From the NCBI RefSeq assembly GCF_038049925.1, contig NZ_CP145809.1:248001-312000 (forward strand): 64,000 nt of DNA, given 5' to 3'. Positions within the stretch are counted from its first letter, which is position 1. Every line of letters starts with the position of its first letter. Shown in pieces: positions 34,739 through 43,176 of this stretch. The stretch comes from Georgenia sp. M64. GTDB lineage: Bacteria; Actinomycetota; Actinomycetes; Actinomycetales; Actinomycetaceae. The notes under the pieces were generated by a model. It was not told where the DNA came from and searched no databases. It saw only the letters and a program-made list of their open reading frames with translations. The position numbers and the translations under genes are program-made.

Positions 34739-35590
34739 TCAGGCGAGCTCGAGGACGTCCAGCCCGATGTCGAGCACCGGCGCCGAGTGGGTGACCCACC
34801 CGGCGGACATGAGGTCCACCCCGCTCGCAGCGACCGCCGGCGCCGTGGCCGCCGTCAGCCGTCCCGACGCCTCGGTCACCATGCGCCCGCCGACGAGGGT
34901 CACCGCCTCGCGCAGCTGCTCGGGGGTCATGTTGTCGAGCAGCACGGCGTCGACGGGGTCGGTGAGGACCTCGCGGAGCTGGTCGAGGGTGTCCACCTCG
35001 ATCTCGATCTTCACGAGGTGCCCCACGCCCGCCCGCGCGGCGGTGATCGCCGCGCGCACCCCGCCGGCCAGGGCGATGTGGTTGTCCTTGATGAGGACGG
35101 CGTCGTCCAGGCCGAAGCGGTGGTTGACCCCGCCGCCGGCGAGGACGGCGTGCTTCTCCACGGCCCGCAGGCCCGGCGTCGTCTTGCGGGTGCACGTCAC
35201 CCGTGTCGCGGTGTGGGCGACGGCGTCGGCGATCTGGGCCGTGGCCGTCGCGACGCCCGAGAGGTGTCCCAGGAAGTTCAGCGCCACCCGCTCGGCGGTG
35301 AGGATCCCGCGGGCCGGGCCGGTGACCCGGGCGACGACGTCACCCGGGGAGACCCGGGAGCCGTCCGGGCGCTGGACCGTCACCTCGGTCCGCGGGTCGA
35401 CGAGCCCGAACGCGGTGACGGCGAGATCGGTGCCCGCGACGACGCCCGGGTCCCGGACCACGAGGGCCACCGTGGCGCGCCGCTCGGCAGGCACGACGGT
35501 GTCGGAGGTGAGGTCGCCGGCGCGGCCCAGGTCCTCGAGCAGCGCGGCACGCACGAGCGGCTCGACGAGGAGAGGGGACAGGGTTCTCAC
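34739..35590 (-). CDS. nadC: Nicotinate-nucleotide pyrophosphorylase (quinolinate phosphoribosyltransferase)
   Basis: Encodes 283 aa from GTG 35590, overlapping the nadB stop by 4 nt. It has EDLGRAGDLTSDTVVP at the start, CTRKTTPGLRAVEKHAVLAGGG (PRPP/quinolinate site) and HRFGLDDAVLIKDNHIALAGG, then VKIEIEVDTLDQL and VLLDNMTPEQL. It converts quinolinate and PRPP to nicotinate mononucleotide with release of CO2, the last step of the de novo branch. It is the third gene of nadA-nadB-nadC. Confidence 0.97.
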   Translation of the reverse strand: MRTLSPLLVEPLVRAALLEDLGRAGDLTSDTVVPAERRATVALVVRDPGVVAGTDLAVTAFGLVDPRTEVTVQRPDGSRVSPGDVVARVTGPARGILTAERVALNFLGHLSGVATATAQIADAVAHTATRVTCTRKTTPGLRAVEKHAVLAGGGVNHRFGLDDAVLIKDNHIALAGGVRAAITAARAGVGHLVKIEIEVDTLDQLREVLTDPVDAVLLDNMTPEQLREAVTLVGGRMVTEASGRLTAATAPAVAASGVDLMSAGWVTHSAPVLDIGLDVLELA

Positions 35591-37179
35591 ACGCTGCTCC
35601 GTTCGTGGGCGAGGTGATCGGCGGGCCGGCTGCGGTCCGGCTCGAGGGCCTCGGCGAGGGTGAGGGTGGTGTGGACCGGCGCGGCGGGTGCGGGGAAGTC
35701 GGTCCGGGTGTGTGCGCCGCGGCTCTCCTCCCGGCGCTGCGCGGAGGCGGCGACGAGGAACGCGGTCAGGGTGGCGTCGTCGACCGCGTCGGGACCTGCC
35801 GTCGTCACCCGCTCGCGGAGGTCCTCGACGGCGGCCGTGAGCCCCGGTCGGTCGCGCACCACGCCGACGCAGGCGCTCATGAGGGCGCGCAGGCTCGCGG
35901 CACCGTCGCTCGGGACGGCGGGCGGGAGGGCAGGCGCGACGGCGGACGAGACGGCACGCGGGAGCGGCAGCGGGAGGGGAGGCTGCGCCGCGGGCGCGTC
36001 CGCGGCTCCCGCCGAGCGGCCGGCGCGCACGTCCGCCGCGACCCACCCGGCGCAGACCGCCGCCTCGAGGAGGGAGTTCGACGCCAGCCGGTTGGCGCCG
36101 TGCAGCCCGGTGCTCGCGACCTCGCCCACCGCCCACAGGCCCGCGACCGACGTCCGGCCGTGGCTGTCCACGGCCACGCCGCCCATCGCGTAGTGGGCAG
36201 CGGGCCGCACGGGCACCACGTCGCGCGAGGGATCGATGCCGGCGGCCCGGCACGCCGCCGTCACGGTGGGGAAGTGTGCCGCGAAGCCCGGCACCGCGCG
36301 CGCGTCGAGGAGGACCTTCCCGCCCCGGTGCTGCTCGGCGAACACCGCACGGGAGACGACGTCCCGCGGGGCGAGGTCGTCGGCCAGCAGGCGTGCGCCG
36401 TCCGCGGTGACGAGGTGGGCGCCCTCGCCGCGCACCGCCTCGCTCACCAGCGGCATGGGGTCCAGGCCGACGTCGAGCGCGGTGGGGTGGAACTGCACCA
36501 TCTCCAGGTCCCGCAGGACCGCGCCGGCGCGGGCGGCCAGGGCGACGCCCTGCCCGCGGGAGGCGGTCGGGTTGGTGGTGTCCCGGAACAGACCGCCGAG
36601 CCCGCCGGTGGCCAGGACCACCGCGGCGGCGGCCAGGACGGAGCGCTCGCCATCGCGCTCGACGACGACACCGGTGACCCGGCCGCCGTCGAGGACGAGC
36701 CGGCCGGCCCGGGCGTGCTCGACGACCGTGACCGAGGCGGCGGCGCGCACCGCGGCGGCGGCGGCACGCAGGAGCTCGCGGCCGGTGGCGTCACCGCCGG
36801 CGTGGGCGATCCGGTGGCGCGAGTGCGCGCCCTCGAGGCCCAGCGCGATCGAGCCGTCGGGCGCGCGGTCGAACCGGGCACCGAGGCGGGCCAGGTGGGC
36901 CACGGTCTCGGGTGCGGCGCCGGTGACGGCCTCGACGACCCCGACGTCGCACAGCCCCGCCCCCGCGTGGACGGTGTCGAGCGCGTGCAGGGCGGGGGCG
37001 TCGCCGTCGTCGAGCGCGGCCGCGATCCCGCCCTGGGCGAGGTCGGAGGAGGTGTGCTCGCCCAGCTCTCCGGTGGTGAGCACGACGCACGGCAGCGGAG
37101 CGAGGCGCAGCGCCGTGAGCAGTCCCGCGAGCCCGCCCCCGACCACGACGGCGGGTGCGTCCTGCGCGCGCGTCCTCAT
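35587..37179 (-). CDS. nadB: L-aspartate oxidase
   Basis: Encodes 530 aa from ATG 37179, sharing ATGA with the nadA stop. FAD binding: [16 protein letters not shown]. Next come [80 protein letters not shown] and [16 protein letters not shown], all typical of NadB. It oxidises L-aspartate to iminoaspartate, which NadA condenses with dihydroxyacetone phosphate. An Ala/Pro-rich insert (about residues 395-425) precedes the helical C-terminal domain. FAD enzyme, cytoplasmic. Confidence 0.96.
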   Translation of the reverse strand: MRTRAQDAPAVVVGGGLAGLLTALRLAPLPCVVLTTGELGEHTSSDLAQGGIAAALDDGDAPALHALDTVHAGAGLCDVGVVEAVTGAAPETVAHLARLGARFDRAPDGSIALGLEGAHSRHRIAHAGGDATGRELLRAAAAAVRAAASVTVVEHARAGRLVLDGGRVTGVVVERDGERSVLAAAAVVLATGGLGGLFRDTTNPTASRGQGVALAARAGAVLRDLEMVQFHPTALDVGLDPMPLVSEAVRGEGAHLVTADGARLLADDLAPRDVVSRAVFAEQHRGGKVLLDARAVPGFAAHFPTVTAACRAAGIDPSRDVVPVRPAAHYAMGGVAVDSHGRTSVAGLWAVGEVASTGLHGANRLASNSLLEAAVCAGWVAADVRAGRSAGAADAPAAQPPLPLPLPRAVSSAVAPALPPAVPSDGAASLRALMSACVGVVRDRPGLTAAVEDLRERVTTAGPDAVDDATLTAFLVAASAQRREESRGAHTRTDFPAPAAPVHTTLTLAEALEPDRSRPADHLAHERSSV

Positions 37180-38153
37180 CGCACGGCCAGCATGCGCTCG
37201 ACGGCCGCGCGGGCGCGGTCGGCCACCTCCGGGTCGATCGTCACCTCGTGGCGCATGTGCTCCAGCGCCGCCCGGATGGAGGCGAGGGTGTTGCGCTTCA
37301 TGTGCGGGCAGAGGTTGCACGGACGGACGAACTCCACCGCCGGGTTGGCCGCCGAGACGTTGTCGCTCATCGAGCACTCGGTGATGAGCGCGACACGGGC
37401 GGGCTGCTCCACGGTGACGAAGTCCTGCATCTGCGCCGTGGAACCGGCCATGTCGGCGGCGTCGACCACCTCGGGCGGGCACTCCGGGTGGGCCAGGACG
37501 ACGACGCCCGGGTGGTCGGTGCGGATCTGGGCGATGTCGGCCGGGGTGAAGCGCTCGTGCACCTCGCAGTGCCCCGGCCAGGTGATGACCTCCACGCCGG
37601 TCTGCCGGGCGATGTTCCGGGCCAGGTACTCGTCCGGGATCATGATGACCCGGTCCACGCCGAGGGACTCGATGACCTTGACGGCGTTGCCCGAGGTGCA
37701 GCAGATGTCCGACTCGGCCTTCACGTCGGCGCTCGTGTTGACGTACGTGACCACCGGGACGCCCGGGTGGGCGGCCTTGAGGGCGCGCACGTCGGCCGCG
37801 GTGATGGACTCGGCCAGCGAGCACCCGGCACGCAGGTCCGGGATGAGGACCGTCTTGGCCGGGTTGAGCAGCTTGGCCGTCTCGGCCATGAAGTGGACGC
37901 CGGCGAGCACGATGACGTCCGCCTCCACCGTCTGCGCCTCGCGGGCCAGGGCGAGGGAGTCCCCGACGATGTCCGAGACACCGTGGAAGATCTCCGGGGT
38001 CTGGTAGTTGTGGCCGAGGATGACCGCGTTGCGTTCCTCCTTCAGGCGAAGGATCGCCTCGACGTCGTCGGCCATCGTGGCCCACTCGACGCGGGGGATG
38101 ACGTTTTGGACGCGCTCGTACAGGGCGTCGGTGCTGATCGTGACGGCGCTCAT
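37176..38153 (-). CDS. nadA: Quinolinate synthase A
   Basis: Encodes 325 aa from ATG 38153. It keeps the NadA markers [47 protein letters not shown] and CPHMKRNTL. Cys111, Cys225 and Cys282 are the expected ligands of the single [4Fe-4S] cluster. It condenses iminoaspartate with dihydroxyacetone phosphate to quinolinate. It is the first gene of the nadABC operon; the 45-bp dyad at 38169-38213 begins only 16 nt upstream of its start, so control by an NAD-status repressor is likely. Confidence 0.97.
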   Translation of the reverse strand: MSAVTISTDALYERVQNVIPRVEWATMADDVEAILRLKEERNAVILGHNYQTPEIFHGVSDIVGDSLALAREAQTVEADVIVLAGVHFMAETAKLLNPAKTVLIPDLRAGCSLAESITAADVRALKAAHPGVPVVTYVNTSADVKAESDICCTSGNAVKVIESLGVDRVIMIPDEYLARNIARQTGVEVITWPGHCEVHERFTPADIAQIRTDHPGVVVLAHPECPPEVVDAADMAGSTAQMQDFVTVEQPARVALITECSMSDNVSAANPAVEFVRPCNLCPHMKRNTLASIRAALEHMRHEVTIDPEVADRARAAVERMLAVR

Positions 38154-38168
38154 CGGCCGGCCTCTCTA

Positions 38169-38213
38169 CTTATGCTGCAACTGAGCATTGCTAGTGCTGA
38201 GTGTGAGCATAAG
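38169..38213. promoter_or_regulatory. 45-bp dyad operator of the nad operon
   Basis: Two nested inverted repeats share one centre at 38191: CTTATGCT (38169-38176) with AGCATAAG (38206-38213), perfect, and ACTGAGCA (38180-38187) with TGCTGAGT (38195-38202), one mismatch. Overall 16 of 22 positions are symmetric. It overlaps the expected nadA promoter. The best candidate binder is the NrtR/NadQ-type regulator at 41522-42445. Confidence 0.75.
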
Positions 38214-38287
38214 CGGTCGGAGGTCGGCCTGTCACCTTGTTCTCACATCGAGAACATCGGCTCAGCGTCCGCGCTCAGGCGCCCGTG

Positions 38288-38343
38288 GACCGGCGTCCTC
38301 GTTCCGGCGTCGGCGGACCGGCGTCCTCGTTCCGGCGTCGGCG
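38288..38343. repeat. 28-bp perfect tandem duplication
   Basis: Positions 38288-38315 and 38316-38343 are identical. The unit itself contains a shorter internal echo (CCGGCGTC twice). It lies between the nad operator and the end of the STAS gene. Confidence 0.9.
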
Positions 38344-38346
38344 GCC

Positions 38347-38366
38347 GCGGCGCAGCCGGACGCCGC
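38347..38366 (-). terminator. Hairpin after the STAS gene
   Basis: GCGGCG (38347-38352) pairs with CGCCGC (38361-38366), 8-nt loop, 9 nt beyond the STAS stop on the minus strand. Confidence 0.4.
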
Positions 38367-38375
38367 CCGGTGTGA

Positions 38376-38699
38376 CTACTCCGCCGGGAGGGGGTTGCCC
38401 TGGTCGTCGACGAGGTCGACGATCTCGCCCACGCGCGTGACCTCGAGGACGAACTTCACCACGTCCGGCGGGTCGATCATGCGCAGCTGGCCGTCGGTGC
38501 GGCTCGCGAGCCAGGCGAGCGTGGCGACGGTGGAGGAGTCGATGAACGTCACCCCGCGGGTGTCGACCTCGACCGGCTTGCCGGCCTCGACCGCGGCGTG
38601 GGCGGCGTCGGTGAGCTCGCGGGTGAGGACGACGTCGACGGCGCCGCTGAGGACCAGGAGCACTCGGTCGTCGTGGTCGACGAGGTCGACGGAGCCCAC
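38376..38699 (-). CDS. STAS-domain anti-sigma factor antagonist
   Basis: Encodes 107 aa if the GTG at 38699 is used. The STAS core is clear: DRVLLVLSGAVDVVLTRELTDAAHAAVEAGKPVEVDTRGVTFIDSSTVATLAWL, with the phosphorylatable Ser expected in FIDSST. The start is uncertain: coding-like sequence (STNPTTPGDHGVPARKTLADL) continues upstream, where a good AGAAGGA precedes only an ATC, so an unusual start near 38772 is possible. Such proteins release a sigma factor by binding its RsbW-type anti-sigma when dephosphorylated. No partner gene adjoins it. Confidence 0.82.
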   Translation of the reverse strand: MGSVDLVDHDDRVLLVLSGAVDVVLTRELTDAAHAAVEAGKPVEVDTRGVTFIDSSTVATLAWLASRTDGQLRMIDPPDVVKFVLEVTRVGEIVDLVDDQGNPLPAE

Positions 38700-39077
38700 G
38701 TCGGTCAGGTCGGCGAGAGTCTTGCGGGCCGGGACGCCGTGATCGCCGGGCGTCGTGGGGTTCGTGCTGATGATGGCCGTCCTTCTCGCCGTGCGTGGCG
38801 CCACAGAGTTCGCGGCCTGGTCCGCCCGGAAAGGGCACCGGGTGGAGACGGTACGCCGCGTGTGGCCTGCAGGACAACACCGAACCCCGGTGCCCTCCCG
38901 CCGGGTCGTTGGCGGGGAAGAACCCCGCCGGTCGGCTCCGTTGCCTTCCGGCGTTCTTCCCCTGGGAGAAGCGTGCACCCCCCTTGACCTTCTGGCAAGG
39001 GAGCGCGGCCGAGGGGGCCGAGCCGGTGGCTCGACCCCCTCGGGTGGTGCGGTCAGGCGCTCTGTCCCGTCAGGTCG
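38700..39077. other. Structured 378-bp region between the STAS and protease genes
   Basis: The first part may extend the STAS gene. GGCGGGG/CCCCGCC (38911-38917 and 38923-38929) forms one hairpin; GGGGAAGAAC (38914-38923) can instead pair with GTTCTTCCCC (38953-38962), extended by GCCGG/CCGGC. The two folds exclude each other. A terminator stem follows at 39010-39042. No matching riboswitch class recognised. Confidence 0.5.
39010..39042 (-). terminator. Terminator of the metalloprotease gene
   Basis: Arms 39010-39024 and 39028-39042 form a 15-bp stem with a 3-nt loop. The single non-Watson-Crick position becomes a G-U pair in minus-strand RNA, so the stem is fully paired in that direction. 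It lies 36 nt beyond the protease stop. Confidence 0.75.
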
Positions 39078-41237
39078 TCAGCGGCGAGCCCTCGCTCCGA
39101 GGTTGACGACGTCGAAGTCGTAGTCGGCGTCGAGAACCGTGAGCTCACCAGTGGCGAGGTTGGAGATCACCACGAAGAAGTCCGCGGTGTTGCCGTTGGC
39201 GCACCTCGTGTCGAGGGCGCCCGTGCTGATGTCGCCGTGCTCGTCACCCTCGAAGCGGTAGACGAAGTTCCCCGCGTCGTCCGTGATCTCGAAGGTGCTG
39301 TCGGCGCCGGGGGTGAGGTCGCACGTGGAGACGACCTGGACGACCCACTGGTTGATCTGCTCACCCTTGATGAGGACCCAGTCGCCGCCCTCGGTCACGA
39401 CGGCAGGCGTGCCGTCGACGAGGATCTCGTCGATGAACCAACCGGTGTCGAGGTAGGCGGCGTCCGTGGAGTACCGGAACTGCAGGTCGGTGGCGCCCTC
39501 GGGGACGGTCACCTCGTAGTCCAGGTACACCGGCTCGTCGACGAAGTACTCCCCGCCCGAGGTGCCGGTGATGCCGTTGCCCTCGGTGTTGTTGCCGTGC
39601 GGGTCGTCGTCCGTCGAGACGACCTCCCCGGTCGCGGCATCCCGGACCTCGAGGGTCACCCACTCGCCGCCGACGAGGGCCTCGACGAAGCCGTAGTCCC
39701 AGCCCTCCTCGATGAAGTGCCAGTTCGAGAAGGTCACGGTCTCCCCGCCGGTGATCGCGGTCTCGAGCCCGAGGATGTTGTCCGCCTGGCTCTCGTAGCC
39801 GGCCCACCAGTGCAGCTCGTCGGCGCCCTCGGCCGCGATCGTCGTCGTCGCCTCGCCGTCGAACTCGAGGCTGACCTGCGGGCCCGGGTTCCGGAACGTC
39901 TCGTAGGAGACGCCGAACGGCAGAGCCGTGGTGCCCGGGCGGTTCTTCAGCCGGTCCCACTTCGCGTCCGGCTGCGCGCCGCGGTAGCTGCCGCGGTCGT
40001 CCCAGAACAGGTCGTTGGCCAGGTCGATGGTCCAGCCGCCGGAGGCCGGTCCGAGGTCGAAGTTCTCCAGGTCCCACCTTGAGGAGTCCTCGTCGTCGAG
40101 CTTCATCGCGACGGCCCAGTCCTTGAAGAGCTCCTCCGCAGAGCGCAGGTCGTCCTCGGTCGTCGCGTTGTACGCGTCGATCGCGTTCTGGACGCCCTCC
40201 ATGCCGTCCGCCTGCTCGGCGAAGATCAGGTTGATGAGGAGGTCACCGGCCGTGTCGTCGTAGACGAGGTCGGGTTCGAGGCTGTCGCCGCCGTTGCCGC
40301 CCGCCTGCTCCCACAGGTAGAGGAAGTAGCTGAACGACGCGCCGTAGTTCTCCAGGCCGCCGCCCCACCGGGTCAGCGAGGTCTCGCGGTGGAACACCTG
40401 CTGGTAGGTGAGGTGGCTGCCGGTCATGTCGTAGCCGTTGAGGAACGCCGCCATGTCGGCGAGGCCCTCGTCCACCCACGACAGCTCCCCGGCGTCGGCG
40501 TAGTTCATGAGCATGTGCTCGAGCTCGTGGGCGACGACGCCCTCGTAGAGCTCGGGCCGGTCGTTCGCCGGGTCACCGTCGGTCCACGGCTCGGCGGACG
40601 GGTCCTCGCCCACGCGGTTGGCCCAGTCGAAGGCGTCCAGCACCATGACGTTCATCCCCAGGCTCTCGGCGCTGAGGTACTCGGGGGCGAAGTAGCCGGC
40701 GGTGTAGGAGCTGACGGTGCAGTCGTAGTAGGAGTCGTCCTGGACGTTGTAGACGAGGGTGACGAGGGCGTCGCTGCCGGACGCCGCGGCACCGAGGTCA
40801 CCGAAGTGCTCCTCGTTGACCGCGAGGATCTGGCCGGCCAGCGCGTCGCCGATGTACTCGACCTGGTCCTGGGTGAGGACGTAGTCGTCGGCGGAGTTGT
40901 CGGCGCACGGGACGAACTCGTCCGTCCCGTCGTGGTCGAAGGCCGGGTCCAGGCTGTGGACGCCCACGACGCTGTCGCCATCGAACGTACCGAGGGGGAC
41001 GTAGACGTAGACGGGAGTCCCGTCCTCCGTCTCCCCGGCGTAGGCCCGTTCGAACGGCTGGTAGTACGTGCCGCCGGCCGCGCTGTCGTTGACGGGCACG
41101 ATGATCGTGTCGTCACCGGCCGACCCGTAGTCGGCTGGCGCCGTGTCCGAGTGGGCGGCCATCGCGGGTGCGGCGAGTCCGGCCACTGCGAGTGCTCCGG
41201 CCGCGGATCCCGCGACCAGTGTGCGACGAAGTCGCAT
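39078..41237 (-). CDS. Secreted zinc metalloprotease (immune inhibitor A/M6-like)
   Basis: Encodes 719 aa from ATG 41237 (AAAGGGG upstream). A Sec signal peptide ends near AAPAMAAHSD. The catalytic HELEH (residues 237-241) lies in VVAHELEHMLMNY, with ELSWVDEGLAD just after supplying the Glu of a gluzincin-like site. The middle part resembles neutral zinc peptidases with GGGLENYGASFSYFLYLWEQ; the last 250 residues look like beta-sandwich modules (FSNWHFIEEGWDYGFVEALVGG). The mature protein is strongly acidic. It should act outside the cell on proteins. M6 family assignment is by general resemblance. Confidence 0.8.
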   Translation of the reverse strand: MRLRRTLVAGSAAGALAVAGLAAPAMAAHSDTAPADYGSAGDDTIIVPVNDSAAGGTYYQPFERAYAGETEDGTPVYVYVPLGTFDGDSVVGVHSLDPAFDHDGTDEFVPCADNSADDYVLTQDQVEYIGDALAGQILAVNEEHFGDLGAAASGSDALVTLVYNVQDDSYYDCTVSSYTAGYFAPEYLSAESLGMNVMVLDAFDWANRVGEDPSAEPWTDGDPANDRPELYEGVVAHELEHMLMNYADAGELSWVDEGLADMAAFLNGYDMTGSHLTYQQVFHRETSLTRWGGGLENYGASFSYFLYLWEQAGGNGGDSLEPDLVYDDTAGDLLINLIFAEQADGMEGVQNAIDAYNATTEDDLRSAEELFKDWAVAMKLDDEDSSRWDLENFDLGPASGGWTIDLANDLFWDDRGSYRGAQPDAKWDRLKNRPGTTALPFGVSYETFRNPGPQVSLEFDGEATTTIAAEGADELHWWAGYESQADNILGLETAITGGETVTFSNWHFIEEGWDYGFVEALVGGEWVTLEVRDAATGEVVSTDDDPHGNNTEGNGITGTSGGEYFVDEPVYLDYEVTVPEGATDLQFRYSTDAAYLDTGWFIDEILVDGTPAVVTEGGDWVLIKGEQINQWVVQVVSTCDLTPGADSTFEITDDAGNFVYRFEGDEHGDISTGALDTRCANGNTADFFVVISNLATGELTVLDADYDFDVVNLGARARR

Positions 41238-41420
41238 AGGTGTACCCCTTTCACGCCCTCCGTTGGGCGGATCGATCGACCTATGGAAGGAGGCGGGCGC
41301 GGGCTCATGGCGGTGACCGTCTCCGGCGACCCGGGACGAAGGTCCCAGGCGCAGGCTTCAACGTAGACCTTTCCGGCGGGCCCGGTCCATAGCCTGGACG
41401 TCCGTTCGCGTCCGCAATCC

Positions 41421-41455
41421 GAAGACTTCGTCCGGATTATCGTGATGAAGTCTTC
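41421..41455. promoter_or_regulatory. Inverted repeat upstream of the metalloprotease gene
   Basis: GAAGACTTC (41421-41429) and GAAGTCTTC (41447-41455) are exact reverse complements 17 nt apart. The spacer is AT-richer than surroundings (GGATTATCGTGAT). It lies 184 bp before the protease start and could be its operator. Confidence 0.45.
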
Positions 41456-41470
41456 TGGTAGAGCGTGCGG

Positions 41471-41489
41471 TGAGCCTGGAGGAGGCTCA
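41471..41489 (-). terminator. Hairpin after the NrtR-like gene
   Basis: TGAGCCT (41471-41477) pairs with AGGCTCA (41483-41489), 33 nt beyond the regulator's stop on the minus strand. Three 8-bp repeats of NTCAGCGG (41505-41528) overlap the stop codon itself. Confidence 0.4.
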
Positions 41490-41521
41490 GCAGTTCACCA
41501 GCGGCTCAGCGGGTCAGCGGT

Positions 41522-42445
41522 TCAGCGCGTGCGCGGGATCGGGAGCTTCGTGCCGGCGGCCTCGCGCTCGTCGAGCACCTGGCGGCGGAACCGGAAGAGC
41601 TTCGCCGGCCGCCCGCCGGTGTCGGCGTCGACGTCGCCGGTCTCCTCGACCAGCTCCTGCTGCTCCACGAGCCGGCGGAAGTTCTGCTTGTGCAGGTGCT
41701 GACCGGCCAGCGCCTCGACCGTCGTCTGCAGGCCGCCGAGCGTGAAGGCCCCGGGCATGAGCTCGAAGACGACCGGGCGGTACTGGATCTTGGCCCGCAG
41801 CCTGGCCACGCCGGTGGCGAGGATGCGGCGGTGGTGGCGGTCCATGTCGGCGCCCGGCACGCCGTCGCCGGGGCCTGAGCCGTTCCCGCCGGGCCCCCGG
41901 CGGTCCCCGTGCGCCTCGGGCACGAGCCCGGCCTCGTACAGCAGCTCGTAGCGCTGCAGCGTCAGGCCCGGCAGCCAGGGCCGGCCGTCCAGCCCGAAGG
42001 TCACCGCGGCGCGCAGGCGGCGGCGCTCACGGTCCTCGTCCCGGGCGGCCTCTGCCCAGCGGGCCAGCGCGGGGGCGATGGTGCGGGCCACCGTGTCGTC
42101 GCCGTCGCGGCGGTCCTCCCACGGGAAGTACTCGTACCAGCCGCGCCACTGCGCCGTCCGGGCCGGGACGGTCGTCAGCCCGAGGTAGGAGACCTCCAGG
42201 ACGGGCCGGTCCCCCCGGTCGCGGTCGGCGAAGGTGTAGAGCTGCTCGACGTAGCCGAGGTCGTAGCCGGTCTGCTGCTCGACCCACGAGCGCATCCCCG
42301 CCTGCATGGAGCGGTGGCCGGGCTCGAGCGGGCCCGAGGGCAGGCGCCGGCCGTCCGCCGTCGTCAGGACGAGCGGTTCCCGGTCCTGGACCGCGGTGAT
42401 GACGGCGACGAGCTCGGCGACGACGAGGTCGCGTTGCGCTGCCAC
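41522..42445 (-). CDS. NrtR/NadQ-type Nudix regulator of NAD metabolism
   Basis: Encodes 307 aa from GTG 42445 (AGAGGGGG upstream). The N-terminal Nudix-like domain reads LVLTTADGRRLPSGPLEPGH, then SWVEQQTGYDLGYVEQLYTFADRDR. The Nudix box lacks the full REXXEE helix, so it is probably a ligand sensor, not a hydrolase. The C-terminal winged helix has VVFELMPGAFTLGGLQTTVEAL, HKQNFRRLVEQQELVEETG and GRPAKLFRF, typical of NrtR-like regulators. It lies 3.4 kb upstream of nadA on the same strand and is the likely repressor of nadABC. Confidence 0.85.
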   Translation of the reverse strand: MAAQRDLVVAELVAVITAVQDREPLVLTTADGRRLPSGPLEPGHRSMQAGMRSWVEQQTGYDLGYVEQLYTFADRDRGDRPVLEVSYLGLTTVPARTAQWRGWYEYFPWEDRRDGDDTVARTIAPALARWAEAARDEDRERRRLRAAVTFGLDGRPWLPGLTLQRYELLYEAGLVPEAHGDRRGPGGNGSGPGDGVPGADMDRHHRRILATGVARLRAKIQYRPVVFELMPGAFTLGGLQTTVEALAGQHLHKQNFRRLVEQQELVEETGDVDADTGGRPAKLFRFRRQVLDEREAAGTKLPIPRTR

Positions 42446-42656
42446 CCGCTGCCCCCTCTTATCGCCGCCACCTGCTGCACCGCCATCATGCCAAGGTTCC
42501 GCCGGCTCGCCCGCCGGGCTCGCGACGACGCCGCGGCCGAGTCTGTGCCGGTGCGCCGCAGCCGCCGGGGAAAACGGGTCCACCGGGGGACGGCGGACGG
42601 TAGCGTCGGCCCACCGGGCGCTCATCTCGCCGGGGTCTCGGACCGGAGGAACCGCG

Positions 42657-43139
42657 ATGCTCGACCTCGTCGACGGACTGCCGCTGCACCCCCTCGTCGT
42701 CCACGCCGTCGTCGTGCTCCTGCCCCTGGCGGTCCTGGGCACCCTCGCCGTCGTGGCGGTGCCCCGGCTGCGTCCCTTCACCCTGCTGGTGGCGCTCGTG
42801 GCGACGGCCGCTGCGGTGCTGCTGCCGGTCGCGTCCGAGTCGGGCGAGGCCCTGGAGGAGCGGGTGGGTGAGCCCGGTGTCCACGCCGAGCTCGGCGAGC
42901 AGCTGGTGGTCATCGGGATCGCCCTGGCCGTCGTGCTGTGGCTCCTCACGCTGCTGCGGCGGGGCGGCACCGGCCCGCTCACCGCGGTGGTCGCCGCCCT
43001 CGCCGTCGTCACGGCGCTCCTGGCGGGGGTCCAGGTCTACCGCGTGGGGGAGAGCGGTGCCCGGGCGACGTGGGGCGACGTCGCCGGGACGACGCAGCCG
43101 GGTGAGATCGAGGACGAGGACGAGGACGAGGAGGACTGA
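42657..43139 (+). CDS. DUF2231 membrane protein
   Basis: Encodes 160 aa from ATG 42657 with GGAGGA upstream. The opening DGLPLHPLVVHAVVVLLPLAVLGTLAVV matches DUF2231, a four-helix membrane family of unknown function in which the conserved His may bind haem or metal. A short acidic stretch (GEALEERVGEPGVHAELGE) joins helices 2 and 3. The C-terminus is a run of Asp/Glu (EIEDEDEDEED). It converges on the conjugation-like cluster with 37 nt between stops. Confidence 0.8.
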   Translation: MLDLVDGLPLHPLVVHAVVVLLPLAVLGTLAVVAVPRLRPFTLLVALVATAAAVLLPVASESGEALEERVGEPGVHAELGEQLVVIGIALAVVLWLLTLLRRGGTGPLTAVVAALAVVTALLAGVQVYRVGESGARATWGDVAGTTQPGEIEDEDEDEED

Positions 43140-43176
43140 CGCCGGTCGGCGACCGGGGGCGGTCAGCGAGGGGTCG

